Part shown: piece by piece, positions 45,529-54,588 of the stretch
Position numbering within the stretch: the stretch's first letter is position 1
Layout of the letters: each line of letters begins with the position of its first letter
DNA from: CAWCLK01 sp963796225
GTDB taxonomy: Bacteria; Actinomycetota; Nitriliruptoria; Nitriliruptorales; Nitriliruptoraceae
Direction of reading: 5' to 3'
NCBI GenBank assembly: GCA_963796225.1
Contig: CAWCLK010000057.1
Span: 62,001-126,000 of the forward strand
Length of the DNA: 64,000 nucleotides
Notes under the pieces: model-generated
Told to the model about the DNA's origin: nothing
Databases searched by the model: none
What the model saw: only the letters and a program-made list of their open reading frames with translations
Position numbers and translations under genes: made by a program

Positions 45529-48153
45529 TCAACCGGTGGGCATGCCGAGCGCCTCCAGCGCCGAGCCCACCGCCAGCTCCACCTCCCCGGCATGGTCGGC
45601 GTCCAGCGGGCGCCCCGTGGCGTCGCGGACGGTGAACACGTCGACCACCTCGTGGCCGAGGGTCTGGATGCGGGCCACGACGATGTCGAGCTCGAGCTCG
45701 GCGAGGGCCTCGGTGATCGCGAACAGCACCCCGACCCGGTCCTGGGTGTGGACCTCCAGGATGCTCGCGGACCCGGACTCGTCCGACGCCAGGTGGACCG
45801 TGGTGTCCACGTCCGGGAGCTTCTGGATCCGGCGTTCCTCCTGGCGGGCACGGCGGGCGACCCGGGCGCGCAGGGCCAGCCGCCCCGCCACCGCGTCGAC
45901 CAGGTCACCCTCCACGCGGGCCCACCACGACGCGGGGGCGCCGGCGGGGCGCACCACCGTGAACGTGTCGACGGCGGCGCCGTCGTCGCGGGTGAACGCG
46001 GACGCCCCGACGATGGACCCGCCGTTGAGGGCGAGCACGCCGGCGACCTTGGCGAACAGCCCGGGGGTGTCCAGCGTGACCACGTCGAGCTCGTCGTAGG
46101 CCTCCACCGCGCCGACGGAGGGGTCGATGCCGTCGGCCTCGTCACGGTCGCTGCCCTGGGTCACCCGGGTGCGGACCTCGGTGGGTTCCAGGGGAGCCTG
46201 CGCCATGAGGGTGTGGCGGACCACGGCCCGCGGGGCCACGAGGCTGGCGTACCGCTGCGGGAGTCGGGCGAGGTGGTCGCGGACCGCCTCGGCGGTCGTG
46301 CCCATCTCGCCGGCCAGCCGCTGGGCCTCGTCGGTCGTCGCGACCGCGCCGTCGCCGACGTCGTCAGGATGTCTCTCGTCCAGCACCGCAGCCACCTTCC
46401 CAACCAGGGATCCGACCAGGGACGCCTTCCAGGCCGTCCATGCCGACGGTCCGGTCGCCGCACCGTCGGCGGCCGCCAGCAGGTGCAGGGCGGCCAGCAT
46501 GTCACGATCACCGACGCGCGCGGCGACCGTCTCGATCAGCGCCGGGTCCGACAGGTCCCGCCGCGTCGCCACGTCCGGCAGGAGCAGGTGCAGCTCCACC
46601 ATGCGCCCGACCCGCTCGGCCGTGGACGCGGCGGCACCCATGCGCTTGCAGATCGCCTCGGCGATGGGCACGCCCGTCTCGGAGTGCGGTTCGCCGTACG
46701 CCTTGCCGACGTCGTGCAGGAGCGCCCCGAGCATCAGCGCGTCCCGGTCGGTGACCCGCTCGAGGGCGCGTGCGGCCCAGGGCTCACGACGGACCAGCTC
46801 GCCCATCTCGGCCGCAGCGTGCCAGGCGTGGCGGTCCAGCGAGTAGCGGTGGAAGGGGTTGCGCTGCGCTCGGCCGCGCAACGGCTCCCACTCGGGCAGC
46901 AGCGCGACGAGCAGCCCGGCGTCGTCGAGCTCCGCCAGCGGCTCCAGCGCCGCGTCGCCCCGCCACAGCACCGACAGGAAGCGTTGGCGCCCCGCGTCGT
47001 CCCAGGCCCACGTGTCGGGGGCGTTCGCACTGGCCTGGCGCAGGCGGGTGGCGGTGCGCCGTTCCAGCACCGCCCCGCTGCGCGCCAGGGCGTGGAACAG
47101 CCGGGCGGGCAGGTCGGGCGCACGTGTCTCGGCCTCGTCGACGCGCAGGACCCCGTCGACGATGTCGAAGCCGTCGATGGAGGCCTGGGCGGGGCGGCGG
47201 CGCCGGCGCCCCGCGGTGGCGTCGGCGGAGATGAGCCGCCAGGCCCGTTCGTGGACGTGGTCGACGGTGCGGGCGGCGAGGAAGTGGTCCGTGAGCAGCC
47301 GGTGCGCCGCCGTGTCGCGGTCGTCGACCCCGTCGACGTGGCCGAGCCGCGCGGCCGCCTCGGCCTGCACCTCGAAGGTCAGCACGTCGTTGGCCCGCCC
47401 CGCCGCCAGGTGCGCGGCCACGCGTTCGGCCAGCAGCTGGTCGTACGCCCGCGCCAGGCGGCCGCGGTCCTCGGCACCGATGTAGCCCGCGGGGACCAGG
47501 GGGTCGAGCCCGGCGGTGCCGAGCAGCACGGCAGCCGCCCACCGCAGCGACTGCACGTCGCGCAGGCCCCCGGCGCCGGACTTCAGGTCGGGCTCGAGCG
47601 CCTCCGCGGCGTCGCCGGCGTGCTCGCGTCGCAGGTCGTCGGCGGCCGTCAACGCATCGAGGAAGCGGCCGGGGCGCCGCCGCAGCCGCTTGAGCCCGCC
47701 CTCGGCGACCTGGCGCAGCAGCTCGGCGTCGCCGTGCAGCAGACGTGCGTCGAGCAGGGCCGTGGCGGTGTCGAGGTCGTCGACGGCCCCCACGGCCTCC
47801 TTGCGGCTGCGCACGGCGTAGCCGACCTTCATGCCCGCGTCCCACAGGGGGTAGACCACGGCGCGCACGAGGTCCTCGAGCTCGTCGTGGCCGGCCCCGT
47901 CGTGCAGGACGAGCACGTCCACGTCCGAGCCGGGGCACAGCTCCTCGCGGCCGTAGCCACCCACGGCCGCGAGGCACCATCGCAGCGTGCCCGGGACGCC
48001 CCGGGCCAGGTCCACGAGCGCCGCGTCGACCGCCGCGGACCAGGCCTCGCACCATGCTCGCCCGGGTGCGGGCCCGCCCGCGGTCAGTCGGTCGCGGTCC
48101 TCCCGGAGCCTGGTGACGACACCGGGCGACGACCGGCCGCCCGAGTCACTCAT
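45529..48153 (-). CDS. glnD: PII uridylyltransferase/uridylyl-removing enzyme GlnD
   Basis: Modifies PII in response to glutamine. 874 residues. Nucleotidyltransferase motif GGYGREELCPGSDVDVLVL at 65-83 with Asp77 and Asp79; HD domain with LLHDVGKAYGEPHSE near 474; two C-terminal ACT domains (about 684-740, DELDVVTLDTPGLFAKVAGV; about 796-870, VHTQDRVGVLFAITEA). Domain order NT-HD-ACT-ACT is that of GlnD. In actinobacteria the homologue often adenylylates rather than uridylylates PII. Start overlaps the PII stop (ATGA). Confidence 0.95.
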   Translation of the reverse strand: MSDSGGRSSPGVVTRLREDRDRLTAGGPAPGRAWCEAWSAAVDAALVDLARGVPGTLRWCLAAVGGYGREELCPGSDVDVLVLHDGAGHDELEDLVRAVVYPLWDAGMKVGYAVRSRKEAVGAVDDLDTATALLDARLLHGDAELLRQVAEGGLKRLRRRPGRFLDALTAADDLRREHAGDAAEALEPDLKSGAGGLRDVQSLRWAAAVLLGTAGLDPLVPAGYIGAEDRGRLARAYDQLLAERVAAHLAAGRANDVLTFEVQAEAAARLGHVDGVDDRDTAAHRLLTDHFLAARTVDHVHERAWRLISADATAGRRRRRPAQASIDGFDIVDGVLRVDEAETRAPDLPARLFHALARSGAVLERRTATRLRQASANAPDTWAWDDAGRQRFLSVLWRGDAALEPLAELDDAGLLVALLPEWEPLRGRAQRNPFHRYSLDRHAWHAAAEMGELVRREPWAARALERVTDRDALMLGALLHDVGKAYGEPHSETGVPIAEAICKRMGAAASTAERVGRMVELHLLLPDVATRRDLSDPALIETVAARVGDRDMLAALHLLAAADGAATGPSAWTAWKASLVGSLVGKVAAVLDERHPDDVGDGAVATTDEAQRLAGEMGTTAEAVRDHLARLPQRYASLVAPRAVVRHTLMAQAPLEPTEVRTRVTQGSDRDEADGIDPSVGAVEAYDELDVVTLDTPGLFAKVAGVLALNGGSIVGASAFTRDDGAAVDTFTVVRPAGAPASWWARVEGDLVDAVAGRLALRARVARRARQEERRIQKLPDVDTTVHLASDESGSASILEVHTQDRVGVLFAITEALAELELDIVVARIQTLGHEVVDVFTVRDATGRPLDADHAGEVELAVGSALEALGMPTG

Positions 48154-48488
48154 AGCGCGTCGTGGTCCTCTTCGCCCGTGCGGATGCGCACGACCCGGTC
48201 GACGCCCGTGACGAACACCTTGCCGTCACCGACCTGGCCGCTGCGGCCGTACTTGACGATGGCTTCGACCACGTCGTCGACCCGGTCGTCGCTGCAGAGC
48301 ACCTCGAGGCGCATCTTCGGCACGAACTCGACCGTGTACTCCGCACCGCGGTAGACCTCGGTGTGCCCACGCTGGCGTCCGTAGCCGCGCACCTCCGTGA
48401 GGGTCAGGCCCTCGATGCCGAGCTCCTGGAGCCCGCCCTTGATGTCGTCGACCGCGTGCGGTCGGACGATCGCTGTCACGAGCTTCAT
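48150..48488 (-). CDS. glnB: PII nitrogen-regulatory protein
   Basis: 112-residue signal protein that binds 2-oxoglutarate and ATP and controls nitrogen uptake. Start ATG 48488 follows GGAGG. Tyr51, the modification site, lies in the T-loop EVYRGAEYTVEF; VKYGRSGQVGDGKVFVT is the C-terminal PII signature. No ammonium transporter gene (amtB) is present upstream, which is unlike the usual actinobacterial amtB-glnK-glnD order. GlnR-like bases lie about 150 bp upstream. It could be named glnK as well. Confidence 0.95.
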   Translation of the reverse strand: MKLVTAIVRPHAVDDIKGGLQELGIEGLTLTEVRGYGRQRGHTEVYRGAEYTVEFVPKMRLEVLCSDDRVDDVVEAIVKYGRSGQVGDGKVFVTGVDRVVRIRTGEEDHDAL

Positions 48489-48638
48489 GTGTCCTCCGGT
48501 TCGTCGCCCTCGGTCCGCGGCGGAGGCCGCGAGGGCCACCACGTGCAGGATGCCGTGTGTGTCGGTCGCGGGGCGCCATGATGGTCCCGCGGGTGGCAGG
48601 ATGGTCACCTACGGCTGTTGCCCAGCATTTTCTCCCCT

Positions 48639-48654
48639 GTTTCGGCCGCGTTAC
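48639..48654 (-). promoter_or_regulatory. GlnR-box-like site upstream of the PII gene
   Basis: On the minus strand GTAAC (48650-48654) and GAAAC (48639-48643) are 6 bp apart (GCGGCC). This equals one a-b pair of the actinobacterial GlnR box (gTnAC-n6-GaAAc). A second pair is only partly present (GAAAA). It is about 150 bp upstream of the PII start, the position expected for nitrogen control. Confidence 0.5.
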
Positions 48655-48671
48655 GGATCTGGAGGTGGGTC

Positions 48672-49421
48672 GTGGCCCGCATCGTGCTCGACCCGGAGGA
48701 GGTCAACCAGGACGTCCACGTCACGCTGACCGACGGCGAGACGGTGGTCCTGGCCGACTGCGACCGCGCCGTCCTGGACCGGATCGCCCGGCAGCTGCAC
48801 GTGCACCGCTCCAGCTACGCCCACGCGCTGCGGGACGCCGCCGTCGGCGACCAGGTCGCCGCGGGGGTCCTGCCGGTGGAGGAGCACGCCCCGCTCTACC
48901 TGCGCGTGGCCGCGCTGCAGGCCGCGGCGCGCGAGGGCGGCCGTCGTCGGCCGCCCCGCTCGATCGACCTCGCGATGCTGCTGCAGGACCGTACGTGGAC
49001 GGCGTCGTCGGGAGCCACGCAGGACCTGGTGTCCCTGACGCCGACCCACCGCCGCAACCTGCTCGCGTGGCTCGAGCGCGTCAGCGAGGACCTGCAGGCC
49101 CGCGCCGCCCACGAGCTCGACGCGACGCAGCGGGACACGGTCGCCCCGGCCGACCCGTGGGTCGCCGGCACGCCGCTGTACCGGCGACTGGCCGCCCTGC
49201 GCGATGCCGAGACGGCCCGTGACCGCGCCATGGACCAGGCCCGCCAGATCGCCCGCACCCTCGAGTTCGAGCGTTCCGGCGAGATTGGCCCGAACGGTGA
49301 GACCCTGTCCGTTCGGCCATGGCCGTTGATTTCTTCTGCAACCACCAATTCGCCCGTAACCGGCGAAATTCGGTGCCGGACACAGCATCTACGTGCCAGC
49401 ACGGTGCACACCGGCGGATGA
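48672..49421 (+). CDS. Hypothetical protein
   Basis: 249-residue soluble, basic/acidic protein I do not recognise. GTG 48672 follows GGAGG. It is helical, with RIVLDPEEVNQDVHVTLTDG at the start, RQLHVHRSSYAHALRDAA in the middle and a HRRNLLAWLERVSEDLQARA helix. The last 40 residues (from about 49297) are of different, lower-G+C character and include a hairpin-like inverted repeat (49287-49318), so a lost frame near there may have extended the gene beyond a stop at about 49297-49299. It is divergent from the PII gene. Confidence 0.65.
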   Translation: MARIVLDPEEVNQDVHVTLTDGETVVLADCDRAVLDRIARQLHVHRSSYAHALRDAAVGDQVAAGVLPVEEHAPLYLRVAALQAAAREGGRRRPPRSIDLAMLLQDRTWTASSGATQDLVSLTPTHRRNLLAWLERVSEDLQARAAHELDATQRDTVAPADPWVAGTPLYRRLAALRDAETARDRAMDQARQIARTLEFERSGEIGPNGETLSVRPWPLISSATTNSPVTGEIRCRTQHLRASTVHTGG

Positions 49422-49437
49422 TCGTGCTATCGTCGCA

Positions 49438-49612
49438 GGTGCGGCCCGCCCCTGGCCGCACAGACGCGCGCCACACATGTCCGACGCCCCATCGGACGGT
49501 GCGCATGGCGGAATCGCCCTTCCCCCAGGGTCTCCGCCCGCCGGTCGACGCCGTGCCCCGCGCGTCCCGGCTTGGAACCCCCGGTCTCCCCAGACCGGGG
49601 GTTCTTCTTGCT
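49438..49612 (+). ncRNA. Candidate small RNA with two hairpins and terminator
   Basis: Between two protein genes an extended -10 (TGCTATCGT, 49425-49433) is followed by a 7-bp perfect hairpin (TGCGGCC 49440-49446 / GGCCGCA 49454-49460), a second 6-bp hairpin (GTCCGA 49479-49484 / TCGGAC 49492-49497), and a strong terminator hairpin at 49575-49604. This promoter-structure-terminator arrangement without a convincing reading frame suggests an RNA of about 170 nt. Not identifiable with tmRNA, SRP, 6S or RNase P RNA by sequence features I know. Could instead be a leader or 3' end of the upstream mRNA. Confidence 0.35.
49575..49604 (+). terminator. Perfect 13-bp terminator hairpin
   Basis: GAACCCCCGGTCT (49575-49587) and AGACCGGGGGTTC (49592-49604) pair completely around a CCCC loop, followed by TTCTTGCT. 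It would end transcription running rightwards, from the candidate small RNA or from the upstream hypothetical gene. Confidence 0.85.
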
Positions 49613-49686
49613 ACCGGAGGCTTCTGACGCGCGTGGCGCGCACGGCGTCCGCAGGCAGCGCGCGGCGAGCTCGAGCGTCTCGCCGG

Positions 49687-50230
49687 TCAGGCGTGCCCGC
49701 TCGCGTCGGCCGTCCGCCCGGAACGCTCGGCCAGCCAGTCGGGCAGGCCGACCTCGTCGTCCATGACCAGCCACGAGATCGCGACGACCACGGCCCCGAC
49801 CCGTCCGAGCTCGAGCGTGTTGCGGGCCACCAGCAGCCACGAGCCGGTCACCGCCCCGAACACGGCGAGCCCCAGCGACGGCCACCAGCACCGCCACCAG
49901 CAGCACCTGCAGGCGACGCAGCCACGGCGCCAGCATCGCGGCCTCCGCCGTGCGCGTCCCCCCGCCACTGCCGCGCCGGAACCGTCGTGCGAGCAGGGCG
50001 AGCATCCCGAACCCGCACACCGTCAGGGTGACGCCCACCAGCGTGAGCGCCGGGACCGACCCGGTCGCCGCGTTGAGCGCCTCGGCCCCGAGGCCCGCCG
50101 CCAGCCCGATCCCGATCGTGGGCCAGAGCAGCTCGCCGGGCTCACGTCCGAGGCGCGTGGCGACCACGCCGGCCGCCCAGTCCAGGGTCTGGCCGACCTG
50201 CTCCCACTGGTCCGGGTCGTCGCCGCTCAC
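49687..50230 (-). CDS. Small membrane protein (frameshifted)
   Basis: About 181 residues. Start GTG 50230. Four hydrophobic segments: about 40-60 (WPTIGIGLAAGLGAEAL), 62-85 (LTLVGVTLTVCGFGMLALLA), 110-140 (VLLVAVLVAV then LGLAVFGAVTGSWLLVA) and 150-165 (VGAVVVAISWLVM). The frame changes once near 49878. No family recognised. It follows the sucCD terminator hairpin and is on the same strand as sucD. Confidence 0.6.
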
Positions 50231-50234
50231 ACCA

Positions 50235-50262
50235 GAAGGGGTCGGCGACCGCCGACCCCTTC
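50235..50262 (-). terminator. 12-13-bp terminator hairpin after sucD
   Basis: GAAGGGGTCGGC pairs with GCCGACCCCTTC (50235-50262) around GACC, about 40 bp downstream of the sucD stop and just before the next gene. A T-poor hairpin as usual in this DNA. Confidence 0.75.
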
Positions 50263-50303
50263 TTGAGCGTGGAGGAGTCAGCCCCTGATGAGGCGCCCGT
50301 CCC

Positions 50304-51194
50304 TCAGGACTCCAGCCGCTCGATCATCAGCTGCGCGGCCTCGGAGGGGTTCATGGCGACGGAGATGCCGTAGCCCTCGAGGATCTCCTTCTTCTCGGCG
50401 GCGGACTCGCCGCCCTCGCCGCCCTCCTTGACGATGGCGCCGGCGTGGCCCATCTGCTTGCCGGGAGGCGCCTCGAAGCCGGCGATGTAGCCGACGACCG
50501 GGGTGTCCGGGATGTTGTCCCGGATCCACTTGCCGGCCTGCTGCTCCTCGGTGCCGCCGATCTCGCCGACGAAGGCGATGGCCTCGGTCTCGGGGTCGTT
50601 GGCGAAGGCCTCGATGACGTCGAGGAACTGGGTGCCGATGATCGGGTCACCGCCGATGCCGACGCAGGTCGAGATGCCGATGCCGGCCTGGGCCAGCTCG
50701 TGCATGATCTGGTAGGTCAGCGTGCCCGAGCGCGACACGAGGCCCACCTTGCCCGGCATGGTGATGTCGGCGGGGATGATCCCGACGTTGGACTTGCCGG
50801 GGCTGATCAGGCCGGGGCAGTTCGGGCCGATGAGGCGCACGCCGCCGCGACGCACGACCGTGTCGTAGACCTCGGTCATGTCGTGGACCGGCACGCCCTC
50901 GGTGATGGCGACGATGGTCTCGATGCCGGCCTCGTAGGCCTCGAGGATGGCGTCCTTGGTGAACGGGGCGGGGACCATCACCATCGAGGTGTTGGCGCCC
51001 GTCTCGTCGATGGCCTCCTTCACGGTGGTGAAGACCGGGACGTCGAGCTCGTCCCAGGTCGTGCCGCCCTTCTTCGGGTGGGTGCCGGCGACGACGTTGG
51101 TGCCGTAGGCCTGGTTGCGCTGGGCGTGGAAGGTGCCCTGCGAGCCGATGCCCTGCACGACCACCTTGGTGTTCTCGTCGATGAAGATGGACAT
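50304..51194 (-). CDS. sucD: Succinyl-CoA synthetase alpha subunit SucD
   Basis: Interconverts succinyl-CoA and succinate with formation of ATP or GTP. 296 residues. ATG 51194 follows GGAGG. Rossmann N-terminus with VVVQGIGSQGTFH; phosphohistidine region QMGHAGAIV with the active-site His near 247. It lies 31 bp downstream of sucC. Confidence 0.96.
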   Translation of the reverse strand: MSIFIDENTKVVVQGIGSQGTFHAQRNQAYGTNVVAGTHPKKGGTTWDELDVPVFTTVKEAIDETGANTSMVMVPAPFTKDAILEAYEAGIETIVAITEGVPVHDMTEVYDTVVRRGGVRLIGPNCPGLISPGKSNVGIIPADITMPGKVGLVSRSGTLTYQIMHELAQAGIGISTCVGIGGDPIIGTQFLDVIEAFANDPETEAIAFVGEIGGTEEQQAGKWIRDNIPDTPVVGYIAGFEAPPGKQMGHAGAIVKEGGEGGESAAEKKEILEGYGISVAMNPSEAAQLMIERLES

Positions 51195-51225
51195 GGGGTG
51201 TCCTCCTGGAGTCGTGGTGGGCTGC

Positions 51226-52392
51226 TCAGGCCTGCTGGGCCAGCTCGACGGCCTTCTCGGCCGCCTCGCCCATGGCCGCGGCCGCGATGACGTTGGGGTG
51301 GTCGGCCTCGGTGAGGATGCGCCGGCCCTCCTCGGCGTTGGTGCCGTCGAGGCGCACGACCAGCTTCTGGTCGATGTCGCCGAGCTGCTCCATCGCGCCG
51401 AGCACGCCCCGGGCGACCTCGTCGCACTGGGTGATGCCCCCGAAGACGTTGACCAGGACGCTCTTCACGCGGTCGTCGGACAGGACCAGGGACAGCGACT
51501 CGGCCATGGTCTCGGCCGAGGCGCCACCACCGATGTCGAGGAAGTCCGCGGCGTGGCCACCGGCCTGCGCGATGACGTCCAGCGAGGCCATGACCAGACC
51601 GGCGCCGTTGCCCAGCAGCCCGACGGTGCCATCGAGCTTGACGTACTGGATGCCGGCTTCCTTGGCCTTCTGCTCCTGGTCGTCACGCTCCTCGATGCCC
51701 TCGACGTCCCACTCGGCGTAGTCGCCGTGGCGGAAGGCCGCGTTGTTGTCGAGCGAGACCTTGGAGTCCAGCGCCAGCACGCGGCCCTCGGTGGTGAGGA
51801 TCAGCGGGTTGATCTCGAGCAGGGTCGCGTCCTCGGCGATCATCGTGTCGAAGAGGCTGACCAGCAGGTCGGCGGCCTGGTCACGGGCCTGCTCGGGCAG
51901 GTTCGCGCGGGTGACGATGTCGAGCGCGGTGGCGCGGGGCAGCCCGTCGGCGGTCTCCGACGGCATCAGCTGGTGCTTGACGACCGCCTCCGGCTGGGTG
52001 CGGTTGACCTCCTCGATGTCCATCCCGCCCTCGCGGGAGCAGATCACGAGGTAGCCCTTGCCGACCCGGTCGTGCAGGATCGACAGGTAGTACTCCTCGT
52101 CGATGTCGCTGCCCGGCTCGACGTAGATCACGTGGACGACGTGGCCCTTGATGTCGAGGCCGAAGATCGACTCGGCGTGCTCGCGGGCCTCCTCGGGGGT
52201 CTTGGCGAGCTTGACCCCGCCGGCCTTGCCGCGACCGCCCATCTTCACCTGGGCCTTGATGACGGTCATGCCGCCGAGCTCACGCGCGGCCTGCTCGACC
52301 TCGTCGGGCGTGCGACAGACGCGGCCCTCGGGTGGCACGGCCACGCCGTTGCGGGCGAACAGCTGCTTTCCCTGGTACTCGACGAGATCCAT
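51226..52392 (-). CDS. sucC: Succinyl-CoA synthetase beta subunit SucC
   Basis: ATP-grasp subunit of the citric-acid-cycle enzyme. 388 residues. ATG 52392 follows AAAGG. N-terminus MDLVEYQGKQLFARNGVAVP; GGRGKAGGVKLA near 55; LLEINPLILT near 195; NGAGLVMASLDVI and GGGASAETMAES in the C-terminal CoA-ligase part. First gene of sucC-sucD, 106 bp after the B12-domain gene. Confidence 0.96.
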   Translation of the reverse strand: MDLVEYQGKQLFARNGVAVPPEGRVCRTPDEVEQAARELGGMTVIKAQVKMGGRGKAGGVKLAKTPEEAREHAESIFGLDIKGHVVHVIYVEPGSDIDEEYYLSILHDRVGKGYLVICSREGGMDIEEVNRTQPEAVVKHQLMPSETADGLPRATALDIVTRANLPEQARDQAADLLVSLFDTMIAEDATLLEINPLILTTEGRVLALDSKVSLDNNAAFRHGDYAEWDVEGIEERDDQEQKAKEAGIQYVKLDGTVGLLGNGAGLVMASLDVIAQAGGHAADFLDIGGGASAETMAESLSLVLSDDRVKSVLVNVFGGITQCDEVARGVLGAMEQLGDIDQKLVVRLDGTNAEEGRRILTEADHPNVIAAAAMGEAAEKAVELAQQA

Positions 52393-52498
52393 GGCGTACG
52401 GGCCTTTGGTCGGCGGGCGGGTGGCGGGGGCGCGGGGCAGCGGGCGCGTCGCGGGGCGGAGCGGGGGGACCGCCCCGTCAACGACGACGAGCGGGTCG

Positions 52499-52894
52499 TC
52501 AGACCCGCTCGGAGATGTTGTCCCGCACCCAGTCGGTGATGGCCTTCATGGGGGTGCCGGGTGTGAAGATCTCGGCCACACCGGCCTCCTTGAGGACCGG
52601 GATGTCCTCGTCGGGGATGATCCCACCCCCGAAGACCACGATGTCGTCGGCGCCCTCCTGGCGGAGGAGCTCGACGACCTTGGGGAACAGCGTCATGTGC
52701 GCCCCGGAGTGGATCGACAGCCCGATGGCCTGGGCGTCCTCCTGGATCGCCGCGGAGACGATCTGGGACGGCGTCTGGTGCAGGCCGGTGTAGATGACCT
52801 CGAACCCGGCGTCTCGCAGGGCACGTGCGACGACCTTCGCGCCACGGTCGTGGCCATCGAGACCCGGCTTGGCGACGACCACGCGAATGGGCAC
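52499..52894 (-). CDS. Methylmalonyl-CoA mutase C-terminal (B12-binding) subunit
   Basis: Separate B12-binding domain of 131 residues. GTG 52894 follows GGAG. Typical motif VAKPGLDGHDRGAKVVARAL (about 6-25) with the cobalt-binding DGHDRG, then GLSIHSGAH and VVFGGGIIPDEDI. It matches the small chain of split methylmalonyl- or isobutyryl-CoA-type mutases; the catalytic subunit is not in the window. It precedes sucC and sucD on the same strand, so succinyl-CoA formed by the mutase would go on to succinate. Also different from the fused B12 domain in ecm. Confidence 0.88.
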   Translation of the reverse strand: MPIRVVVAKPGLDGHDRGAKVVARALRDAGFEVIYTGLHQTPSQIVSAAIQEDAQAIGLSIHSGAHMTLFPKVVELLRQEGADDIVVFGGGIIPDEDIPVLKEAGVAEIFTPGTPMKAITDWVRDNISERV

Positions 52895-53054
52895 GGGGCA
52901 CGGCTCCTGGTGGGATGTCGATCGGGACGGCCTCGAGGGTAGTGCAGCCCCGACCCACCGGTCACCTCGGGGCTGGCCCGACGGGAGGTGTCCGCGGGCG
53001 GCGGGGCGAGCACGAGCAACTAGCGTCGCCGCCCCGCGACGCGAGGCCACCGGC

Positions 53055-54585
53055 GTGCCCGACCCCGACCCCTGCCCCCGCTGCGACCAGCCGCTCCACG
53101 ACGAGGTGCCGGGCTGGTGCCCGCACTGCGGCGACCACCAGCGGGTGGGCGCCCGGGCACTGCTCGCCTGGCTGGTGCCGGACGCCGAGGACGTCGACGT
53201 GCCCGCTGGCCGGCCCGACCCGCTGGGCTGGCCCGACCACGACGACCTGCGCGACGCCGCCGAGGAGAAGGCCGGCGCCGACGAGTCCGTGGTCGTGGTC
53301 CGCGGCCACGTCGGCGACGCCGCGGCGGTGGTCGTCGCGTGGGAGTTCGCGTTCCTCGGCGGGTCGATGGGGTCGGTCGCCGGGGCGCGCATCGCGGCGG
53401 CCTACGACGCCGCGCGGGACGCCGGGCTGCCGGTGGTGCTGCTGCCCTCCACCGGCGGGGCGCGCATGCAGGAGGGCATGGTCTCGCTGGTGCAGATGGC
53501 CGCGACCACGGCCGCCGCGACCCGGCACGCCGACGCGGGCCTGCTGCAGGTCACCGTCCTGCGCGACCCGACGACGGGTGGCGTGTTCGCCTCGCACGCC
53601 AACCTCGCCGACGTGGTCTGGGCCGAACCCGGCGCGACCATCGGGTTCGCCGGTCCCCGCGTGGCCGAGGCCATGACCGGCGGCCCGTTGCCGTCCGGGT
53701 CGCACACGGCGCGGGGCGCCAAGGCCGCGGGACTGGTCGACGACGTCGTCGCGCGCGACCAGCTGCCTGCCCGGCTCGGGGCCCTGCTCGCGTGGCCGCG
53801 GCGAGGCGGCCCGGGGGGCGATCGAGGTCGCCGGACGGGAGCGCGCGAACCGGCCGCCGACCCGTGGACGCAGGTCCAGCGCGCCCGCGCGACCGACCGC
53901 GTCCGCACGCCCGCGGCTGCTCGCCGACCTCGACGTCGTGGACGAGCTGCGGGGCGACCGCAGCGGGGACGAGGACCCCAGCGTGCGGGTGGTGCTGGCG
54001 CGGCTGGCCGGCCGCCCCGTCGTGGTGGTCGGCCTCGACCCGGCGGCGGGGCGGCTGGTCCCGGCCGGCTACCGCACCGCCTGGCGGGGGCTGGACCTCG
54101 CGGGGCGACTCGGCGTGCCCGTGGTGACCCTGGTGGACACGCCGGGCGCCGACGCCTCCGCCGCCTCCGAGGCCGGCGGCATCGCCCACCACATCGCCCG
54201 GACCTTCCAGCGGCTGCTGACCGTCCCCACCCCCGTGGTGGCGCTCGTGGTCGGCGAGGGCGGCTCCGGCGGGGCGCTGGCCCTGGCCGTCGGCGACCGG
54301 CTGCTCATCCAGGAGCACGCCATGTTCTCGGTCATCGCCCCCGAGGGCGCGGCCGCCATCCTCCACCGCGACAGCTCCCGGGCACCCGACGTCGCCGCAC
54401 TGCTGGACCCCACCGCCCAGCGCCTGCACGCCCTCGGCATCGCCGACGAGGTCGTGCCCGAGCCCGCCGGCGCCGAGGCCGCCGCGGCGTGGGCGGCCGT
54501 GGCCCGGCACCTGGACGAGCTCGCCGACCGGTTCGACGTCGGTGCGCGGATCGAGCGGTGGCGGCACGCGGGTACCGTCAGCTAG
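53055..54585 (+). CDS. Fused acetyl-CoA carboxylase carboxyltransferase, AccD-AccA type (frameshifted)
   Basis: Carboxyltransferase half of acetyl-CoA carboxylase with both subunits in one chain, about 510 residues. GTG 53055. Residues 7-25 form a zinc finger (CPRC, then CPHC; Cys7, 10, 22 and 25) of AccD. The AccD-like half has FLGGSMGSVAGARIAAAYD, VVLLPSTGGARMQEG and FASHANLADVVWAEP; the AccA-like half, GRPVVVVGLDPAAG, TPGADASAASEAGGIA and GEGGSGGALALAVGDRLL. The frame changes once near 53915. Similar fused chains are known from mycobacteria (AccD3-type). Biotin carboxylase/carrier genes are elsewhere. Confidence 0.85.
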
Positions 54586-54588
54586 GTC

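Noticed and set aside
45592..48354. Long plus-strand open frame opposite glnD
   Set aside because: Antisense shadow of glnD; composition is biased and no motif is seen.
49319..49627. Small plus-strand frame over the candidate RNA region
   Set aside because: No ribosome-binding site, odd composition, and the stop lies beyond the terminator hairpin; hairpins better explain the region.
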